DNA of 64,000 nt, from contig NC_135553.1 of the NCBI RefSeq assembly GCF_964340395.1, positions 28,921,949 through 28,985,948 of the forward strand, given 5' to 3'. Both the position numbers and the translations under genes were made by a program. This DNA comes from Glandiceps talaboti. Lineage: Eukaryota > Hemichordata > Enteropneusta > Spengelidae. Below, piece after piece: positions 21,545-32,900 of the stretch; the first letter of the stretch is position 1, and every line of letters begins with the position of its first letter. Below the pieces are notes generated by a model. The model was not told the origin of the DNA. It saw only the letters and a program-made list of their open reading frames with translations, and made no database searches.

Positions 21545-21698
21545 ACCCAACCATGGACCCAACAAATATCACGGCAATTGGTTCAGCGGTTTTTGACTTT
21601 AAGTTGTTTACACACACACACACACATCCATCCACAAAGACATACGCCGCGCCGGGCGATGCCTACAGCACTACTGAACCTCAGTTCAGTTGTGCTAC
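21545..21698 (+). repeat. R1 copy 1, right terminal segment
   Basis: AATATCACGGCAATTGGTTC, a CACACA run, and CACTACTGAACCTCAG ... CAGTTGTGCTA match 9,520-9,641 of R1 copy 2. This closes the R1 copy that began at 5,340, more than 16 kb away. Confidence 0.75.
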
Positions 21699-22189
21699 AA
21701 AGGTCTGTATACCTGGACCTATACATCTGTAAATGCAGGTTCAACCATTATTTATGCTGAAACAACATTACACACTGACACTGTAATGCAGTAGATCACG
21801 CGTTCACATCGATCAGCTGACGACACAAAGCTTCTACACAGTAATTAATAGTCAATGCAGTTCACTTCCGGGAAAATACAACGGTGTTCGTCAAATTGTA
21901 AGGCTTTCCAGCAGTGAAATTCTCAAGATTGTGAGTTCATAAGTTTGTCTTTCACAACGCATACATTAAAGATGATAGCTCCATGGTAACGTACCTTTTT
22001 GAGGCCCTCCAATAAGGATTATCGCTTTCAGCATGTTTGCCAGTCAACGTGTACAGTGTGTTTGTTTGATTCCATTACCTCCAGTGCAATCACAGGGGCG
22101 CGGGCCTGCCTAGCCTAGCGCCTGAGGTCACCCCCGGCATAGACTTGCGCACATCACAAACACACTATACATACACAATTAATGTGCAT
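21699..22189. other. Intergenic, no gene recognised
   Basis: No supported ORF, repeat or RNA gene. Confidence 0.45.
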
Positions 22190-22553
22190 ATTTGTATGTA
22201 TGTATGTATGTATGTATGTATGTATGTATGTATGTATGTATGTCCCGGGATGTTTGTATGTTTGTATGTTTGTATGTATGTATGTATGTATGTATGTATG
22301 TATGTATGTATGTATGTATGTCCCGGGATGTTTGTATGTTTGTATATTTGTATGTATGTATGTATGTATGTATGTACATGTATGTATGTGTGTATGTATG
22401 TATGTATGTATGTATGTATGCATGCATGTGTGTCTGTCTGTATGTATGCATACAATTACAAAACACAAACACAAACACACACACACACACACACACAAAC
22501 ATACGTACGTACGTACATACATACATACATACGTACGTACATATGTATGTTTT
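22190..22553. repeat. Compound TATG / CA / CATA-CGTA microsatellite
   Basis: Long (TATG)n runs from ~22,193 to ~22,433, broken twice by TCCCGGGATGTTTGTATGTT (about 78 bp apart, a small higher-order repeat), then (CA)n at ~22,468-22,497 and alternating CATA/CGTA to ~22,550. ORFs of 96-185 residues in both orientations (YVCM- or HTYI-type) are pure microsatellite translation. Confidence 0.95.
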
Positions 22554-23724
22554 TTTTGTCATTCCCAATCTAATCAGGGGTTGTTTTTTTGGGGGGGGTT
22601 TTGGTGTGTGTTTTTTTTAATTTCAGGCGTGTTCTATTTGGTGCGTGCGAATATTAGAACTTTTCCTACGTATAACCGTTTATATATAACACGCGGTTGT
22701 CGTTTTGTTCCATTACATTTAGATATGTTCAGGTTTTAACCTAACATTTCTGTATCTCGCCGATTTTTCCTTTGAAAAAGAATGTTTATTCGAAACGTCG
22801 GATTTTACATCTATTTATACGGACTGATTTATAAGTTCCATATGCATTTCTTTCTACATACATACATACATACACACACACACACTTATTTATTTATTGA
22901 TTTCCAGGGACCATGTATGTTGTTCTCTAAATCTGATAAAGAATTTGACGAAACTAGAAAAATTACATGATTTACACCTAGGTTCACGGGGAAAACCAAC
23001 CCGTTGAATACTCATAATGAAGAAAAGGTTTGGGAATTGTCAAAGGCTGGTATTCAGGAAAAGAAGCATGGCCACAGTGTGACGTCATTACATGTACATT
23101 CTGACATTTAGAAGTACAAGATAGAAGACAACGAACACAACAATAACACGTTATGAAACTTGAAGAAAATTGTACAGACAGAGAATAAAGTCGTCGTCGT
23201 TGTTGTTATATTGCTATTAATTGAAGTGTTGATGTTATACAATCAACTTGTTTACAATGCCTGTTTTTAAGATCATGGTTTATTGGTTATCGAATATTTC
23301 TTTATTCTATTCTTCATCATGGTTGTCATCTTGGTTCATATATTTCATTGACTATTTCAATCGCATATTGAAATTACAAAGTCCACCTGACACTTCATTA
23401 TTTGGATCATACCGCCAAATCGTTCAGTATTCCTTTAACTTTACTGAAAGGTCGTAAAAAGAAGAGATTCAAACAACCAATCATAACTATCGTGTATTTT
23501 ACTTGAAACATATTGATCATTGTTGTGTTACTAAGGTTGTGGGGTGTAAACTTGCTTACTGATTCAATAGCAACAACATTTCTGTTTGAATTATGTAAAT
23601 ATCCGATTTGGCCAATGAAGCTTTGGAATATGTATCACGTGATCCAATACTGTAGTTCTCATATATTCATAACCATAATTCTGAGTCAAATATCAGTCAA
23701 ACATGATTTTCCTACATGTATACG
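22554..23724. other. Upstream part of the host gene region; no exon identified
   Basis: A (CATA)/(CA) run lies at ~22,857-22,886. The segment 22,741-22,850 (TTCGAAACGTCGGATTTTAC) looks like a dispersed repeat. Candidate acceptors exist, but no cysteine-rich open exon comparable to those downstream was found. Earlier exons of the gene may be here or beyond the nested repeats. Confidence 0.4.
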
Positions 23725-23814
23725 TATTTGACGTTATTTCAGATGAGTGTGCAGACACACATAATTATTTATTTGACGTTATTTCAGATGAGTGTGCAGA
23801 CACGCATAATTATT
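23725..23814 (+). repeat. 45-bp tandem duplication covering an intron-exon boundary
   Basis: Copies 23,725-23,769 and 23,770-23,814 differ at one base. Each contains TTTGACGTTATTTCAG then ATGAGTGTGCAGACAC, so the 3' splice site and the first bases of the ShKT exon are doubled. Confidence 0.95.
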
Positions 23815-23900
23815 GTGGGGTGGCTGGCCACCGTTTTTATGTGGTCAACCCGATTGGGAGTTCGTTGATCACTACTGCCAGAAGATATGTGGACACTGTG
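23788..23900 (+). CDS. Internal exon encoding a ShKT-type cysteine-rich domain (1-nt frame break)
   Basis: Acceptor ATTTCAG ends at 23,787; donor GTAAGA starts at 23,901. In the first frame it reads DECADTHNYC; in a neighbouring frame it reads CGQPDWEFVDHY followed by CQKICGHC. Together these carry the six-Cys pattern with a Trp and the C-x3-C-x2-C ending of ShKT domains, which are common in secreted and membrane proteins of invertebrates. The two frames are separated by one missing base near the GGGG run at 23,817-23,820: the exon is 113 nt, one short of a multiple of three. Both intron phases are 1. Either a sequencing indel or a real pseudogene lesion explains the break. Not evidence of toxicity. 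Confidence 0.7.
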
Positions 23901-24329
23901 GTAAGAGATTGTGTTTTAACATATTTATTGGTTCCTAAAGACATATATGACAAATATTTCGATTATTTTTTTGAGTCCTTTTCTTTTTTGATAAAATTAT
24001 TCTAAATTTAGGATTTGACGCTTGCTACGTATACTCGGTTGTACAGGACACGTGTGTGTGTACCGCATACTTCAAAAAAACTTGTAGAAATCAGCTCAGT
24101 CGTCCAGACCTATTGCAATAAAAGTTATTCATTTCTCTAACTAGGTGTTTGGTGACATGTATAAACAGCGTCATGTCTTAACGTTTAGTAATTGCAAATT
24201 CATGACAACATATTCTCCTACACCAAGTGGCAACTCGTTTATGAGAGTTCAGAGTTTGAACTTTGCTAAGTTTACCAAAAGTCAAAAGTGTAACTTTTAT
24301 TTATAGAATGTAAACTTGTTTTGCTTCAG

Positions 24330-24454
24330 ATCAAGGTCCATATGATGCAGTTGAACAGTGTTGTGGTGGTCTTGAATGTGGTACTGGGTTAGTAGATGGT
24401 GATACATATGTGAATGTCTTTGTTTTGAAGACAGAGGTGAAGAGTACAGATGTG
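24330..24454 (+). CDS. Internal exon encoding an EGF-like domain (1-nt frame break)
   Basis: Acceptor TTGCTTCAG ends at 24,329; donor GTAAAT starts at 24,455. First frame: DQGPYDAVEQCCGGLECGTG. After a one-base offset around 24,405-24,412 the neighbouring frame gives CECLCFEDRGEEYRCG, with the CxC....GxxYxC end of EGF-like repeats. The exon is 125 nt, again one base short of a symmetric phase-1 exon. The same phase as the previous and following exons supports membership in one gene. The break is of the same kind as in the ShKT exon. Confidence 0.6.
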
Positions 24455-24897
24455 GTAAATGCATGACAATCTTTTCTTATACTTCTATTACGCCTTTTCT
24501 TTCACCTTTTCATGGTGAACACGTTGTCCTTGCCACCGTGGATACAGAAACACAGTTTCATGTTTGTGTTTTGATGCAATATCTTTACTTTGTGAAAAGC
24601 GGGTAACTTCCACAAATGATTCACAGCAATAGTTTTCTTACTTTAACAGAAATATCAATCGAAACAACAACTGAACCATAGGCATCAACTTATAGTTGTC
24701 GCAAAAACACACACCAGAAAGTTGGCGAATAGCAAGATATACATGCAACAGTACTGAAAATTAGAATTAACAATCTAAATTTCTCAATCCGCAATCTAAA
24801 GGCAAGCTTCACTTGTTGATTACCGCCAAAGTTGCTTTCAATGTTTGGAACTAAATTTCAAACCGCTGATATTTCTATGACATCTATTTCTTAGCAG

Positions 24898-25226
24898 ACC
24901 TCCTAATAGAAACATCGACCACCCCAGTGCCAACTAACTCAACGTCGTATATCATTAGTTCTCCGGAGACAGATACAACGACTCCAGTAGATTTGCTTAC
25001 TCCAGATATGGAACCAACCTATCAAACCGCTAATGTCCTTCGATCGATAGTGATCGCCCTCAGTGTTGTAATATACGTGGTCGTCGTCATACTGGTTGTG
25101 GTTAAAGTATACCTTAAAGAAGTAGTTTTCATCAGCAAAGGGAAGGTCTATACTAACGCACGAGTAGGGAGAGAATCTGTTGATTCAAACCGATCCTTAG
25201 TTCCAGGTGTTAAAGCCTGGCAGTAG
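24898..25226 (+). CDS. Terminal exon: Thr-rich stalk, single transmembrane helix, short cytoplasmic tail
   Basis: Acceptor TATTTCTTAGCAG ends at 24,897, giving a phase-1 start (DLLIETSTTPVP...). Residues ~1-40 are a Ser/Thr/Pro-rich extracellular stalk. A hydrophobic helix follows (SIVIALSVVIYVVVVILVVV), then KVYLKEVVF and a ~35-residue tail, with stop at 25,224-25,226. With the upstream cysteine-rich exons this describes a type I membrane protein with ShKT and EGF-like ectodomains, the N-terminus and signal peptide lying outside the identified exons. AATAAA signals follow at 25,637-25,642 and 25,658-25,663. No specific gene name is recognised; ligand or function is unknown. Confidence 0.72.
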
Positions 25227-25663
<437 letters not shown>

Positions 25664-25714
25664 ACAGAGTTTGTTGTAACGGAGTGTTCTTTTCATTAGC
25701 ATCATGTACACTAC

Positions 25715-26940
25715 CGGAAACGGTAGTATACAAAACGAAGACCGAAGATCGAAGACCGAAGATCTTTGCCATGGTTTTATGTACCCGACGATGAAAATAT
25801 TTCACCACATTCCCAACTTCAAAACCTACTTAGAAATGAAATAGAGTGAACACCTTATAAATAAATGCGAAATGATTGTGCAATGAATTTTAGGGTAAAT
25901 CAGATCACAGTGACAAAATGAATTCTTTTTGGAAATAGAAAACCTGACATTATAACTTCATGTTTATGGTATTTCCATAATGAAAATATCACATTCACAA
26001 CTACAACACATAATTAGAAGTTAAATCCCAATTTATAACCTAGTGTTGAAATGTACGATCTTCGATCTTCGATCTTCGCTTTAGAGATTACCCTATCAAA
26101 TCTCTAAAACGAAGATCGAAGATGGAAGACATCTATACTCACTGAAACTTTCTATACATACAAAATCTAATAGCCTTCAATTTTATCACTTAACACGACC
26201 TCATAAATAAATGCAAAATGATTGTTCAACGAATTTTAGGGTACAAAGCCAAATCATACCTGACAAAACAAATTGTCTTTGGAAATAGAAAACCCGACAT
26301 TATGCTTCATGTTTATTTTATTTTCATAACGAAAATATCACATTCCCAACTACAAAACCTATTTAGAAGTTAAATCCCAATTTATAACCTTATGTATGTT
26401 CATTCAAAACCGAATACTGAAGAGGGATCGGAAATGAACGATCTTCTATCTTCGATCTTCGCTTTAGAGATTACCCTATCAAATCTCTAAAACGAAGATC
26501 GAAGATGGAAGACATCTATACTCACTGAAACTTTCTATACATGCAAAATCTAATAGCCCTCAATTTTATCACTTAACACGACCTCATAAATAAATGCATA
26601 ATGATTGTTCAACGAATTTTAGGGTACAAAGCCAAATCATACCAGACAAAACAAATTCTCTTTGGAAATAGAAAACCCGACATTATAACTTCACGTATAT
26701 GGTATTTTCATAATGAAAATATTACATTCCCAACTACAAAACCTATTTAGAAGTTAAATCCCAATTTATAACCTTATGTTGAAATGAACGATCTTCCATC
26801 TTCGATCTTCGTTTTAGAGATTTGAAAGGGTAATCTCTAAAGCGAAGATCGAAGATAGAAGATCGTTCATTTCCGATCCCTCTTCAGTATTCGGTTTTGA
26901 ATGAACATACATAAGGTTATAAATTGGGATTTAAATAGGG
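25715..26940. repeat. 384-bp tandem repeats with GAAGATCG hairpins, then an inverted copy
   Basis: Begins with GAAGACCGAAGATCGAAG tracts (25,737-25,767). Two full units repeat at 384 bp (CTATACTCACTGAAACTTTC at 26,133 and 26,517), preceded by a partial unit. Each unit carries a hairpin in which CGATCTTCGCTTTAGAGATT pairs with AATCTCTAAAACGAAGATCG (26,065-26,122; 26,449-26,506). The last segment (26,785-26,933) is an inverted copy of 26,372-26,512 and includes a ~42-bp stem hairpin at 26,781-26,873. No ORF. Confidence 0.9.
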
Positions 26941-29900
26941 GTGAACACGAATTTGAAATGAAAATCAATTTGCAAATGAAAGTGAAAATGATATGGAAAG
27001 GAGAATCGATTTGCAAATGAAAATGGAAGGAAAAACGAATTTGAAATAAAAATCAATTTGAAAATGAAAGTGAAAATGAATTTGAACTGAAAATCGATTT
27101 GCAAATGAAAATGGAAGTAAAAACGAATTTGAAATGAAAATCGATTTGCAAATGAAAATGGAAGTAAAAACGAATTTGAAAAAAAAATCAATTTGAAAAT
27201 GAAAGTGAAAATGAATTTGAACTGAAAATTGATTTGCAATTGAAAATAGGAAGTGAACACGAATTTGAATTGAAAATCGATTTGCAAATGAAAATGGAAA
27301 TGAAAACGAATTTGAAAGGAAAATCGATCTGCAAATGAAAATGGAAGTAAAAACGAATTTGAAATGAAAATCAATTTGCAAATGAAAGTGAAAATGAATT
27401 ACAAATGAAAGTCGATTTGCAAATGAAAATGAAAGTGAAATTGAGTTTGAAATGAAAATTGATTTGCAATTGAAAATGGAAGTGAACACGAATTTGAATT
27501 GAAAATCGATTTGCAAATGAAAATGGAAATGAAAACGAATTTGAAATGAAAATCGATTTGTAAATGAAAATGGAAGTGAAAACGAATTTGAAATGAAAAT
27601 CAATTTGCAAATGAAAGTGAAAATGAATTTGAAAGGAAAATCGATTTGCAAATGAAAATAGAATTGAATTTAAAATGAAAATCGATTTGTAATTGAAAAT
27701 GGAAATGAATACAAATTTGAAATGAAAATCGATTTCCAAATGAAAATGGAAGTGAAAACGAATTTGAAATGAAAATCAATTTGCAAATGAAAGTGAAAAT
27801 GAATTTGAAAGGAGAATCGATTTGCAAATGAAAATGGAAATGAACACGAATTTGAAATGAAAATCGATTTGCAAATGAAAATGGAAATGAACTTGAAATG
27901 AAAATCGATTTGCAAATGAAAGTGACAATGAATTTGAAAGGAAAGTCGATTTGAAATTGAAAATGGAAATGAACACGAATTTGAAATGAAAATCGATTTG
28001 CAAATGAAAATGGAAATGAAAACGAACTTGAAATGAAAATCGATTTGCAAATGAAAGTGAAAATGAATTTGAAAGGAAAATCGATTTGCAAATGAAAATG
28101 GAATTGAATTTAAGATGAAAATCGATTTGCAATTGAAAATGGAAATGAACACAAATTTGAAATGAAAATCGATTTGCAAATGAAAATGGAAGTGAAAACG
28201 AATTTGAAATGAAAATCGATTTGCATATGAAAGTGAAAATGAATTTTGAATGAAAATAGATTTGCAAATGAAAATGAGTGAAAATGAATTAAAAATGAAA
28301 GTCGATTTGCAAATGAAAATGAAAGTGAAATTGAGTTTGAAATGAAAATTGATTTCCAATTGAAAATGGAAGTGAACACGAATTTGAAAAGAAAATCGAT
28401 TTGCAAATTAAAATGGAAATGAAAACGAATTTGAAATGAAAATCGATTTGTAAATGAAAATGGAAGTGAAAAAGAATTTGAAATGAAAATCAATTTGCAA
28501 ATGAAAGTGAAAATGAATTTGAAAGGAGAATCGATTTGCAAATGAAAATGGAAGTGAATTTAAAATGAAAATCGATTTGCAATTGAAAATGGAAATGAAC
28601 ACAAATTTGAAATGAAAATCGATTTGCAAATGAAAATTGAAATGAAAACGAATTTGAAATGAAAATCGATTTGCAAATGAAAGTGACAATGAATTTTAAA
28701 TGAAAATCGATTTGAAATTGAAAATGGAAATGAACACGAATTTGAAATGAAAATCGATTTGCAAATGAAAATCGAAATGAAAACGAAATTGAAATGAAAA
28801 TCGATTTGCAAATGAAAGTGAAAATGAATTTGAAAGGAAAATCGATTTGCAAATGAAAATGGAATTGAATTTAAGATGAAAATCGATTTGCAATTGAAAA
28901 TGGAAATGAACACAAATTTGAAATGAAAATCGATTTGCAAATGAAAATGGAAGTGAAAACGAATTTGAAATGAAAATCGATTTGCATATGAAAGTGAAAA
29001 TGAATTTTGAATGAAAATAGATTTGCAAATGAAAATGAGTGAAAATGAATTAAAAATGAAAGTCGATTTGCAAATGAAAATGAAAGTGAAATTGAGTTTG
29101 AAATGAAAATTGATTTCCAATTGAAAATGGAAGTGAACACGAATTTGAAAAGAAAATCGATTTGCAAATTAAAATGGAAATGAAAACGAATTTGAAATGA
29201 AAATCGATTTGTAAATGAAAATGGAAGTGAAAAAGAATTTGAAATGAAAATCAATTTGCAAATGAAAGTGAAAATGAATTTGAAAGGAGAATCGATTTGC
29301 AAATGGAAATGAACACGAATTTGAAATGAAAATCGATTTGCAAATGAAAATTGAAATGAAAACGAATTTGAAAAGAAAATCGATTTGCAAATGAAAGTGA
29401 AAATGAATTTTAAATGAAAATCGATTTGTGATTGAAAACGGAAGTGAAAACGAATTTGAAATGAAAATGAATTTCCAAATGAAAGTGAAAACGAATTTGA
29501 AAGGAAAATCGATCTGCAAAGAAAAATGGAAGTAAAAACGAATTTGAAATGAAAATCAATTTGCAAATGAAAGTGAAAATGAATTAAAAATGAAAGTCGA
29601 TTTGCAAATGAAAATGAAACTGAAATTGAGTTTGAAATGAAAATTGATTTGCAATTGAAAATGGAAATGAACACTAATTTGAAATGAAAATCGATTTGTA
29701 AATGAAAATGGAAATGAAAACGAATTTGAAATGAAAATCGATTTGTAAATGAAAATGGAAGTGAAAACGAATTTGAAATGAAAATCAATTTGCAAATGAA
29801 AGTGAAAATGAATTTTAAATGAAAATCGATTTGTGATTGAAAATGGAAGTGAAAACGAATTTGAAATGAAAATGAATTTCCAAATGAAAGTGAAAACGAA

Positions 29901-32900
29901 TTTGAAAGGAAAATCGATCTGCAAAGAAAAATGGAAGTAAAAACGAATTTGAAATGAATATCAATTTGCAAATGAAAGTGAAAATGAATTAAAAATGAAA
30001 GTCGATTTGCAAATGAAAATGAAAGTGAAATTGAGTTTGAAATGAAAATTGATTTGCAATTGAAAATGGAAATGAACACTAATTTGAATTGAAAATCGAT
30101 TTGTAAATGAAAATGGAAATGAAAACGAATTTGAAATGAAAATCGATTTGTAAATGAAAAAGGAAGTGAAAACGAATTTGAAATGAAAATCAATTTTCAA
30201 ATGAAAGTGAAAATGAATTTGAAAGGAGAATCGATTTGCAAATGAAAATGGAAGTGAATTTAAATGAAAATCGATTTGCAATTGAAAATGGAAATGAACA
30301 CGAATTTGAAAGGAGAATCGATTTGCAAATGAAAATGGAAATGAAAACGAATTTGAAATGAAAATCGATTTGCAATTGAAAATGGAAATGAACACGAATT
30401 TGAAATGAAAATCGATTTTCAAATGAAAATTGAAATGAAAACGAATTTGAAAAGAAAATCGATTTGCAAATGAAAGTGAAAATGAATTTTAAAAGAAAAT
30501 CGATTTGTAATTGAAAATAGAAGTGAACACGAATTTTAAATGAAAATCGATTTGTAATTGAAAATAGGAGTGAACACGAATTTGAAATGAAAGTCGATTT
30601 GCAAATGAAAATGAAAGTGAAATTGAGTTTGAAATGAAAATTGATTTGCAATTGAAAATGGAAGTGTACTCGAATTTGAAATGAAATTCGATTTAAAAAT
30701 GAAAATGGAAATTAAAACGAATTTGAAATGAAAAACAATTTGCAAATGAAAATGAAAATGAATTTGAAAGGAGAATCGATTTGCAATTGAAAATGGAAAT
30801 GAACACGAATTTGAAATGAAAATCGATTTGCAAATGAAAATGGAAATGAAAACGAATTTGAAATGAAAATCGATTTGTAAATGAAAATGGAAGTGAAAAC
30901 GAATTTGAAATGAAAATCAATTTTCAAATGAAAGTGAAAATGAATTTGAAAGGAGAATCGATTTGCAAATGAAAATGGAAGTGAATTTAAAATGAAAATC
31001 GATTTGCAAATGAAAATGGAAGTGAAAAGGAATTTGAAATGAAAATCGATTTGCAAATGAAAGAGGAAGTGAAAACGAATTAGAAATGAAAATCAATTTG
31101 TAAAAGAAAATGGAAGTGAAAACGAATTTGAAATGAAAATGAATTTCAAATGAAAGTGACAACGAATTTGAAAGGAAAATCGATCTGCAAATGAAAAAGG
31201 AAGTGAAAACGAATTCGAAATGAAAATCAATTTGTAAATGAAAATGGAAGTGAAAACGAATTTCAAAGGAAAATCGATTTGCAAATGAAAGTGAAAATGA
31301 ATTTTAAATGAAAATCGATTTGTAATTGAAAATAGAAGTGAACACGAATTTGAAATGAAAATCGATTTGCAAATGAAAATGGGTGAAAATGAATTTGAAA
31401 TGAAAATCGATTTGCAAATGAAAATGGAAGTGAAAATGAATTTGAAATGAAAATCAATTTGCAAATGAAAATGAAAATGAATTTGAAATGAAAATCGAAT
31501 TGCCAATGAAAATGAAAGTGAAAACGAATTTGAAATGAAAATCGATTTGAAATTGAAAATGAATTTCAAATGAAAATCGATTTGCAAATGAAAATGGAAG
31601 TGAAAATGAATTTTAAATGAAAATCGATTTGTAATTGAAAATAGAAGTGAACACGAATTTGAAATGAAAATCGATTTGCAAATGAAAATGGGTGAAAATG
31701 AATTTGAAATGAAAATCGATTTGCAAATGAAAATGGAAGTGAAAATGAGTTTGAAATGAAAATCAATTTGCAAATGAAAATGAAAATGAATTTGAAATGA
31801 AAATCGAATTGCCAATGAAAATGAAAGTGAAAACGAATTTGAAATGAAAATCGATTTGAAATTGAAAATGAATTTCAAATGAAAATCGATTTGCAAATGA
31901 AAATGGAAGTGAAAATGAATTTGAAATGGAAATCAATTTGCAAATAAAAGTGAAAATGGATTTGAACTGAAAATCAATTTGCAAATGAAAATGAAAGTGA
32001 AATTGAGTTTGAAATGAAAATTCATTTGCAATTGAAAATGAAGTGAACACGAATATGAATTGAAAATCGATTTGCAAATGAAAATGGAAATGAAAACGAA
32101 TTTGAAATGAAAATCGGTTTGTAAATGAAAATGGAAGTGAAAACGAATTTGAAATGAAAATCAATTTGCAAATGAAAGTGAAAATGAATTTGAAAGGAAA
32201 ATAGATTTGCAAATTAAATGGAATTGAATTTAAAATGAAAATCGATTTGCAATTAAAAATGGAAATGAACACAAATTTGAAATGAAAATCGATTTGCAAA
32301 TGAAAAAGGAAGTGAAAACGAATTTGAAATGAAATTGAATTTCTAAATGAAAGTGAAAACGAATTTGAAGGGAAATTCGATTTTGCAAATGAAAGTGAAA
32401 ATGAATTTGAAATGAAAATCGATTTGTAATTGAAAATAGAAGTGAACACGAATTTGAAATGAAAATCTATTTGCAAATGAAAATGGAAGTGAAAATTAAT
32501 TTGAAATGAAAATCAATTTGCAAATGAAAGTGAAAATGAATTTGAACGGAAAATAGATTTGCAAATAAAAATGGAAGTGAAAACGAATTTGAAATGAAAA
32601 TCGATTTGCAAATGAAAATGAAAGTGAAATTGAGTTTGAAATGAAAATTCATTTGCAATTGAAAATGAAGTGAACACGAATTTGAATTGAAAATCGATTT
32701 GCAAATGAAAATGGAAATGAAAACGAATTTGAAATGAAAATCGATTTGTAAATGAAAATGGAAGTGAAAACGAATTTGAAATGAAAATCAATTTGCAAAT
32801 GAAAGTGAAAATGAATTTGAAAGGAAAATAGATTTGCAAATTAAATGGAATTGAATTTAAAATGAAAATCGATTTGCAATTGAAAATGGAAATGAACACA

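Noticed and set aside
22145-22739. ORFs of 96-185 residues rich in YVCM or HTYI
   Set aside because: Present in both orientations and several frames over a TATG/CA microsatellite.
22741-22850. Possible coding fragment with ETSDFTSIYTD
   Set aside because: Short, no splice support, and looks like a dispersed repeat; left unassigned.
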